Source: Lishizhenia sp965656535
GTDB lineage: Bacteria > Bacteroidota > Bacteroidia > Flavobacteriales_D > Crocinitomicaceae
Assembly (NCBI GenBank): GCA_965656535.1
Contig: CBFHKX010000001.1
Coordinates: 868,001-932,000, forward strand
Length of the DNA stretch: 64,000 nucleotides
Reading direction: 5' to 3'
Within the stretch, counting starts at the first letter, position 1. Each line of letters begins with the position of its first letter. The notes under the pieces were generated by a model. The model was given only the letters and a program-made list of their open reading frames with translations. It was not told the origin of the DNA and made no database searches. This document shows positions 59,082-64,000 of the stretch, in pieces. The translations under genes were made by a program, and so were the position numbers.

Positions 59082-59759
59082 ATGAAAAGAGAAATAATTA
59101 CTACAGCAGATGGCTCGAAAACCATTTTTATACCAGATTGGGATGAGAATTACCATTCTAAACACGGTGCATTACAAGAAGCCGTGCATGTTTTTATAGA
59201 AGCTGGTTTAAAATACAAACGTAAAGAGCAAAGCAAACTCTCTATTTTAGAAATTGGTTTTGGTACAGGTTTAAATGCCATGCTTACCTACGTTTTTGGC
59301 AAAGAACTAAATACGCACATTGAGTATCATGGGCTAGAAGCTTTTCCTGTAAATGCAGAAGAATTAACTGCTTTAAACTATGAAGAGTTGCCTTTTATCA
59401 AAGACCATACAGCTACTTATGAGCAAATTCATACAACAGAATGGAATGTTTTAAATAGCATAGAAGACACCTTTAAACTAAACAAAATAGAACAAGAACT
59501 GCAAACCTACCAACCAGAAAAAGCCTTTTTTGATTTAATTTATTTTGATGCTTTTGGCCCAAGAGTACAAAACGAAATGTGGAGCTTACCCATTTTTGAA
59601 AAGCTATTTGCAAGCTTAAAACAAGGTGGAGTATTAGTAACGTATTGCGCAAAAGGTCAAGTAAAAAGAGATTTAAAATCTGCTGGTTTTACAATAGAGT
59701 CAATTCCTGGTCCGCCTGGTAAGAGAGAAATGACTAGGGCTGTTAAGTTAATGAGATAA
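59082..59759 (+). CDS. mnmD: tRNA 5-methylaminomethyl-2-thiouridine methyltransferase, stand-alone MnmD
   Basis: 225 residues, only the methyltransferase (MnmC2-like) half of the E. coli bifunctional MnmC. SAM-binding LEIGFGTGLNAMLT near the N-terminus and IYFDAFGPRVQNEMW later are diagnostic. It methylates nm5s2U34 to mnm5s2U34 in tRNAs reading split codon boxes. The FAD-dependent MnmC1 domain is absent, as in other bacteria that make nm5 directly. Single gene, 8 bp after a -7 box; repeats follow. Confidence 0.92.
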   Translation: MKREIITTADGSKTIFIPDWDENYHSKHGALQEAVHVFIEAGLKYKRKEQSKLSILEIGFGTGLNAMLTYVFGKELNTHIEYHGLEAFPVNAEELTALNYEELPFIKDHTATYEQIHTTEWNVLNSIEDTFKLNKIEQELQTYQPEKAFFDLIYFDAFGPRVQNEMWSLPIFEKLFASLKQGGVLVTYCAKGQVKRDLKSAGFTIESIPGPPGKREMTRAVKLMR

Positions 59760-59880
59760 TGTAGTGATGAGATAATGAGATGATGTGGTGATGAGCTGAT
59801 TAGCCGATTAATGGTTATGTGTGGTTTTTATAGGATGATTAGATAAAAGGTAGCATGTGCACATTATTTCGGGCGATACT

Positions 59881-59914
59881 AATTTCCAATTTCCAATTTC
59901 CAATCCCCAATTTA
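59881..59914. repeat. Heptanucleotide microsatellite
   Basis: Three tandem AATTTCC units followed by a variant AATCCCC and AATTT, in the gap after mnmD. The flanking sequence to the left (59764-59815) is also rich in GATGA/GATGTGG repeats. Non-coding, probably slippage-prone. Confidence 0.7.
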
Positions 59915-59926
59915 AAAAATACTGAA

Positions 59927-59965
59927 GACTGAGTGCATGACGCTTGTCGGGTGTATCGAAGTCTG
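59927..59965. repeat. Copy of the GACTGAGT...TATCGAAGTC intergenic repeat
   Basis: Begins GACTGAGTGC and ends GTGTATCGAAGTC. This is the same degenerate family as at 531-636 and 16861-16966. It lies 17 bp before the TTA that flanks the MITE-like palindrome. Confidence 0.45.
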
Positions 59966-59982
59966 ACTTGGTTACTTTGTTA

Positions 59983-60142
59983 TACCAATTTGATTTTAAA
60001 ATGAGCCTAATTTAAATTGAATTGTTTTTTAGCTAATCAATGAATAAAATCTTTGCATAGCCTAAGCTACGGAAATATTTTCTGAAGAATAGTAGTTGAA
60101 AAACAAACGATTTATAAGGTTCATTTTGAGATTAAATAGGTA
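59983..60142. mobile_element. 160-bp near-palindromic MITE-like element
   Basis: Left end TACCAATTTGATTTTAAAAT and right end (reverse complement) TACCTATTTAATCTCAAAAT match closely, as do the next ~6 bases (GAGCCT/GAACCT). The centre, TAGC-CTAA-GCTA at 60058-60069, is palindromic and the two arms pair imperfectly along most of their length. The element is flanked by TTA on both sides (59980-59982 and 60143-60145), a possible 3-bp target duplication. No ORF inside. It ends 7 bp before the stop of batE. Confidence 0.65.
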
Positions 60143-60149
60143 TTAACAC

Positions 60150-60869
60150 TTAATAATAGTAAACGTCTTCTTTTTCTACCCAGAAAAGTCTTTTCTTTTC
60201 TGTTTCTATTTGAAAAAAATTGTCAGATTGTTTGTTTATTGCATAACGCTTACCGTATTCCATTTTATCTGGTTGTTCTAACCCATTTGGAGAGAGCAAC
60301 AGAGTAGTTGTTTTGCTTTTTGAATAACAGTATTCTTTTACATTGATATGTTTTTCTAATTCATTTAAACCATAAAAGGATAGTGGTAGTACAAATACAG
60401 TAGTTAAAGCGATCAGTAAATAAAGTTTTCTTCTTTTTTTAAATGTCAGCAATAAAAATAAGGCTACAGCAAGTAAAATACTACACGTGTATATAGCTAT
60501 GATCCAGTATTTAGAAGATACAGAGTAAATAAAACGCTCTACCCACGTGTAAGGGTGACTCCAAATAGCATCTGCTTCAATTTTATCTTGTGTGAGTCCG
60601 GCATTTATCATAGCTGCTTCAAAATGAGGATCTATTTTAATGGAATGCTCGAAGTAAGCTAAAGCAGCGACGTAATTTTTTTCTTGGAAATAAGTTAGAC
60701 CAACATTATAATACAAGTCAGCTGTTTTTTCTTTCTCTAATGCCTTTAAAAAGTGGATTTGAGCTTGTTTGTAGCGTTTGTTTTTATATGCGTCTACGCC
60801 TTCATCAAATTGAGATAGTCCGAGAAAAGAACAGAATAACAAAAGGCTTGAAAAAAGTACTTTTATCAT
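60150..60869 (-). CDS. batE: BatE, TPR and SH3-like membrane protein of the Bat operon
   Basis: 239 residues. Signal peptide (~1-19), about two TPR repeats (~20-90, YKQAQIHFLKALEKEK, then YYNVGLTYFQEKNYVAAL), two membrane helices (~118-142, ~147-165) and a C-terminal SH3-like domain (~175-239, GKRYAINKQSDNFFQI). Bat (Bacteroides aerotolerance) proteins are envelope proteins linked to oxygen or stress tolerance; their mechanism is unclear. Its ATG overlaps batD's stop by 4 bp. Last gene of the operon; the MITE-like element lies right behind it. Confidence 0.85.
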   Translation of the reverse strand: MIKVLFSSLLLFCSFLGLSQFDEGVDAYKNKRYKQAQIHFLKALEKEKTADLYYNVGLTYFQEKNYVAALAYFEHSIKIDPHFEAAMINAGLTQDKIEADAIWSHPYTWVERFIYSVSSKYWIIAIYTCSILLAVALFLLLTFKKRRKLYLLIALTTVFVLPLSFYGLNELEKHINVKEYCYSKSKTTTLLLSPNGLEQPDKMEYGKRYAINKQSDNFFQIETEKKRLFWVEKEDVYYY

Positions 60870-62611
60870 ATTTTGAGTTCTTTATCTAGTTCATCAAGTA
60901 CTACTTTTGTTCTGTCTAGTATTTCCGCTTTTAATTCTTGCGTACCTTCAAATCCATATCGTGCTTGATCACATTGGTCTAAAATAGAATTAAGCACATT
61001 ACTATTTTTTGAGGAAATTCTATTTTGGTCACTTAATGTCTTAATAGTTTTACGGGTAATTTCCGTTTCCACAGTACCAGTTTTTCTAGCTAATAGCGTT
61101 TTAATGCTCTTTTCTATTGTTAAATAAAAAGTTTCGGAGTCTTCATTAGTCAAGGCAGTTGCTGCAATTTCTAGTTGTTGTTGCGCAATTTTTTTTGCCG
61201 ACTTCTTTTTACTGTTTTCAGCAATTTGCTCCTTATTTTCATCTCTATATCTAAAAAAGAGTCCAAATATTAATCCTAGAGCCAACGGAGCAGTTGTGGT
61301 AGACCAAAATAAAGGTGTGTTATAAAAGGTATTCTGTTCCTGTGCTGGACGCGTGTTGTTTACTAAGATTGTTTTTAAAGGTGTACTTTGTTTATTGGGT
61401 TTAGACTTCTTGTTTTCTTTAATGTTTATTCCTTTTTCGCCTAGTACTTTTACTCCTAGTCGTTTCGATCGAACCGTTTTGTACTTTTCACTTTTCGTAT
61501 CGAAAAAAGAAATTTCAATTGGTTCAATTGTATACTTATCTGCTTTAATTGCCTGTATGTTATAAGTTAACTGAATTGCTCCAGAGGCTCCTTCAGAGGA
61601 GAATACAATAGAATCTTTAACGATTGGATCACCGTAAACTACAAGCCCTTTTGGTAGTTTTAGCGTTGGTTTTTCAATGTTGTGTAAGTTGCCTTTTCCA
61701 GAAATTGTAATAATAAGTTCAAAAACTTCACCTTTTTTCAGCCTATTTGTTTCAGAAGTAGAAGAGATATTAAAATTACCCACCGCACCAATAAAACTTT
61801 TAGGCATTCCGCTAGGTAGTGCTTTAACAATTAACGAGGTCTTATTTGATTTAATTTGAGCACGTTGTAAACTTAGTCTGTTTGGGTCTTCATACAGCAA
61901 GCTAAGTTGAAAAGGTTGTACAGTATATTTACCTGGTTTTTCTGGGTAATACAAAGTTTTACCAACAGAGAAAGAAATAACTTCTCTTCCGTTTATTTTT
62001 TCTTTGTTTATTCTATTGGGAGCGTTTGACTGTAGAGTGTATTTTTCTGCCGGACCATCAAACTCAAAGGGTGTGTATATTTTTTGATCGTCTACTAAAT
62101 TTACTTGCGAGTATGTTTTTGCGGAAAGAACGACGGGTTCTCCTTCATAAATTTCTCGTTTAGATTGTTCTATTATACCAAATATAGCTTGGTCTAAATT
62201 TTTACTCGGATCAGCACTAATTAAGTTAATCGGTTCTGATACTTTTATTTGATAGCTTTCAGATTTTAATACACCATTACTTGATTTTATTTCAACTGGC
62301 CCTATGGTATACTTACCATCCTCTTCAAAATACCCCATAAATTTTTGGTAACTGAATTGTATGGCTGTTTTTGTTGCGTAGTCTATACTTGAAGACATTC
62401 CAGATTGAGTTCCACCAGCACGTGTAAATTCATCTGGCAAGTCAAAATCTAAAGCTCCATCTGCATCCGTTTTAATTAAAATGGTAACAGGTGCTCCAAC
62501 TTCAACTTCTAGCGGAGAAACTTCTAGGCTCACAAAGCTGTTTTGAGCATTTACATAAACACCTACAAATGCTAAAACTAAATAAATGATATGGCGTAGA
62601 TTTATTACCAT
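60866..62611 (-). CDS. batD: BatD, membrane-anchored beta-rich Bat protein
   Basis: 581 residues. Signal peptide (~1-22, ends VNA-Q), a long beta-rich periplasmic part made of repeated Ig-like modules (SFVSLEVSPLEVEVGAPVTILI, EIYEGEPVVLSAKTYSQV, KKGEVFELIITISGKGNLHNI) and one membrane helix near residue 430 followed by a basic cytoplasmic tail. It matches the BatD (oxygen tolerance) family throughout. Its start overlaps batC by 7 bp and its stop overlaps batE by 4 bp. Confidence 0.92.
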   Translation of the reverse strand: MVINLRHIIYLVLAFVGVYVNAQNSFVSLEVSPLEVEVGAPVTILIKTDADGALDFDLPDEFTRAGGTQSGMSSSIDYATKTAIQFSYQKFMGYFEEDGKYTIGPVEIKSSNGVLKSESYQIKVSEPINLISADPSKNLDQAIFGIIEQSKREIYEGEPVVLSAKTYSQVNLVDDQKIYTPFEFDGPAEKYTLQSNAPNRINKEKINGREVISFSVGKTLYYPEKPGKYTVQPFQLSLLYEDPNRLSLQRAQIKSNKTSLIVKALPSGMPKSFIGAVGNFNISSTSETNRLKKGEVFELIITISGKGNLHNIEKPTLKLPKGLVVYGDPIVKDSIVFSSEGASGAIQLTYNIQAIKADKYTIEPIEISFFDTKSEKYKTVRSKRLGVKVLGEKGINIKENKKSKPNKQSTPLKTILVNNTRPAQEQNTFYNTPLFWSTTTAPLALGLIFGLFFRYRDENKEQIAENSKKKSAKKIAQQQLEIAATALTNEDSETFYLTIEKSIKTLLARKTGTVETEITRKTIKTLSDQNRISSKNSNVLNSILDQCDQARYGFEGTQELKAEILDRTKVVLDELDKELKI

Positions 62612-63354
62612 CTTTTACCTGATTTTACGGGTTCGTTTTTTCCACCGCCTAGACTGCCTTTTACCTTTTGTTTGGTTCTCATCTCCTTTTTCATTAATTC
62701 GTCTAGCATACGTTCTGTTTTTTTACTAGAAAGCTTATCGGTTTTTATATCAGTGTTTTGACTTTCTTGTTTATTACTTGTTTGACTTTTTTTCTGCTCT
62801 TGTTTAGTTGTGTTGTTTTCCGCGTCTTTATTTTGATTGCTTTCTTTTTGCTCATTTTTATTGCCTAGCTGTTCATTTTGTTGTTGCTCTTTTTGCGGTT
62901 GAGTGTGCTCTTGTTTGTTTTCTTTTTGCTGCTTTACAAGTCTTCTTTTGGCTTCGGCTAAATTATAGCGAGCTGCTTCATTATCAGGGTTGTTTCTGAG
63001 CGCTTTTTTATAGCTCTCCACAGCGTCTTCGTATTTATTTTGTTTAAATTGAGAATTCCCAAGGTTGTGCGCATGCGCTGCTTTTTCCTTTGCATCATTC
63101 GCGTTATCAAATTCATTCTGAAAAGCACGTTCAGCCGTTTTAAAATCACCTTTTTTGTAAGCACTATTGCCTATTTCCTTGTTAAAGTTCAATTCTTCTG
63201 GTGCATATTGTTGTGCGCTAATAAATTTATCATATGCTTGCTCGTATTTTTTTTCTGCATACAACTGTTTCCCTAAAGATAAGGTGTCTCTCCAGTTTTG
63301 CCCGATAGATACAAAGCTTAAAAAACAGATGCATATGTTTAAAATTAATTTCAT
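62605..63354 (-). CDS. batC: BatC, TPR protein of the Bat operon
   Basis: 249 residues. Signal peptide (~1-18, ends IGQ), TPR repeats from ~25 to ~140 (LYAEKKYEQAYDKFISAQQ, KKGDFKTAERAFQNEF, KQNKYEDAVESYKKAL), then a low-complexity Gln/Asn/Lys/Glu stretch (~145-215) and a basic end SLGGGKNEPVKSGKRW. Periplasmic, and likely to bind other Bat proteins. Overlaps batB by 4 bp and batD by 7 bp: translationally coupled. Confidence 0.92.
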   Translation of the reverse strand: MKLILNICICFLSFVSIGQNWRDTLSLGKQLYAEKKYEQAYDKFISAQQYAPEELNFNKEIGNSAYKKGDFKTAERAFQNEFDNANDAKEKAAHAHNLGNSQFKQNKYEDAVESYKKALRNNPDNEAARYNLAEAKRRLVKQQKENKQEHTQPQKEQQQNEQLGNKNEQKESNQNKDAENNTTKQEQKKSQTSNKQESQNTDIKTDKLSSKKTERMLDELMKKEMRTKQKVKGSLGGGKNEPVKSGKRW

Positions 63355-64000
63355 TTTCTTTTTAAACGTGTTGTAGCTTTAAATTCCTCAATCAAGATTA
63401 AAATAACCAAGAACAAAATACCTATGAATAAAAAAAGTGCGTATCTGTTCTCCTTTACTTCAAACTCATATTTTATAGATTTGGTTGACTCAAAACTGTT
63501 AATTTCTGCTAAAAGTGACGAAATATTGGGGAAATCACTGCTTGACACCACAGCTTTTCCATTTGCTTTCTTGGCTAAATCTTTAAGCATCTCTTCATTT
63601 ACTGAACTTACCACCGTTTTTCCATTGTTATCTTTAATGTATCCCAAAGATGGACTAAGTATGTTTTTTGGAATTAATCCTCCTTGTTTTGAACCTAAAC
63701 CTAAAACATATAAAGCAATGCCTTTTTTATTTAATCTGTCAATAGCAGCAGTAACACCTAATTCATGATCTTCGCCATCGGAGAGTAAAACAATAACTTT
63801 TTTTGTTTTTTCGCGTGTGAAGAAATCCGCGCTCATATCTAGGGCTAAGCCAATATTTGTACCTTGGTTAGAAATAAAATCGGTAGTTAACTCTTTGGTA
63901 TACATTTTAGCAGCGCCAAAATCAGATGTTAAAGGTAGTTGAGGATAAGCACTACCTGCAAATACTACCATTCCTACTTTCCCACTTTGCGTTAAATTAA
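63351..64000 (-). CDS. batB: BatB, von Willebrand A domain protein (C-terminal part; cut by the right edge)
   Basis: Only the C-terminal ~216 residues are in the window; the frame is open to the edge (residues NLTQSGKVG precede the Met at 63971, which is internal). A VWA domain continues here (VVFAGSAYPQLPLTSD, VIVLLSDGEDHE with the MIDAS Asp/Ser-Asp region) and ends in one membrane helix (FLFIGILFLVILILIEE) near the C-terminus. BatA/BatB form the membrane pair that probably binds partners through metal-dependent VWA domains. The gene order continues B-C-D-E. Confidence 0.9.
   Translation of the reverse strand, partial: NLTQSGKVGMVVFAGSAYPQLPLTSDFGAAKMYTKELTTDFISNQGTNIGLALDMSADFFTREKTKKVIVLLSDGEDHELGVTAAIDRLNKKGIALYVLGLGSKQGGLIPKNILSPSLGYIKDNNGKTVVSSVNEEMLKDLAKKANGKAVVSSSDFPNISSLLAEINSFESTKSIKYEFEVKENRYALFLFIGILFLVILILIEEFKATTRLKRK

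Noticed and set aside
1..64000. tRNA, rRNA or intact transposase genes
   Set aside because: No cloverleaf-like or rRNA-like sequence and no transposase-like protein was recognised in any gap or ORF; short ncRNAs cannot be excluded by eye.

Overview
The window looks like ordinary chromosome of a low-GC, Bacteroidota/Flavobacteriales-type bacterium. The evidence is: gliding genes gldA, gldB and gldC; a batBCDE run; DUF5723/OmpA envelope proteins with thrombospondin type-3 repeats; many '-AQ' signal peptides and short lipoboxes; almost no Shine-Dalgarno sequences; and promoters of the Bacteroidota TAnnTTTG (-7) type. Genus cannot be fixed from the sequence alone. No rRNA, tRNA, CRISPR array, prophage or intact transposase was seen.

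Layout. 1-5.4 kb: the end of a ThiF/MoeB-rhodanese gene, a histidine kinase/response regulator pair, a YebC-family gene, a glycosyltransferase and a small secreted protein. 5.5-16.9 kb: rnhB, then a propeller-like membrane protein, a DUF5723-TSP3-OmpA protein, a lipoprotein and a second DUF5723-TSP3-OmpA paralogue, followed by an SPFH lipoprotein and an orphan lipoprotein. 17-24.4 kb: glycosyltransferase, DUF2461 protein, S9 peptidase, universal stress protein, rdgB and a polytopic membrane protein. 24.4-27.5 kb: a metal-handling operon (Cys/His protein, TonB-dependent receptor, secreted HMA protein). 27.6-36 kb: nfu, K+ channel, menB, a PLP lyase with a divergent Lrp regulator, two GNATs, a lipoprotein and a cupin. 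36.3-37.4 kb: three tandem short SSB genes. 37.5-43.9 kb: gldA, rsgA-dtd-mazG-like, a DUF4920 lipoprotein, a gene broken by one stop codon, then ribF-LRR-cvpA-OMP. 44-50.7 kb: acyl-CoA dehydrogenase, nadE with an OMP, gldB-gldC, pirin, frr. 51-58.7 kb: DUF6909-like protein, recQ, a repeat cluster, a membrane/secreted gene pair and dnaB. 59-64 kb: mnmD, a MITE-like palindrome and batE-D-C-B, cut by the right edge.

Most of the window is housekeeping or envelope biology. The least-explained parts are: the three consecutive tail-less SSB paralogues with a hairpin before the third; the two OmpA proteins whose TSP3 arrays have identical length; a Cys/His protein-TonB receptor-HMA cassette; a 160-bp near-palindrome flanked by TTA; a 74-bp sequence repeated twice at 115-bp spacing; a gene interrupted by a single in-frame TAA; and an isolated signal-peptide ORF coupled by ATGA to a tiny membrane peptide. 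Several predicted starts (TTG/GTG) fall inside -7 promoter boxes and were moved downstream.
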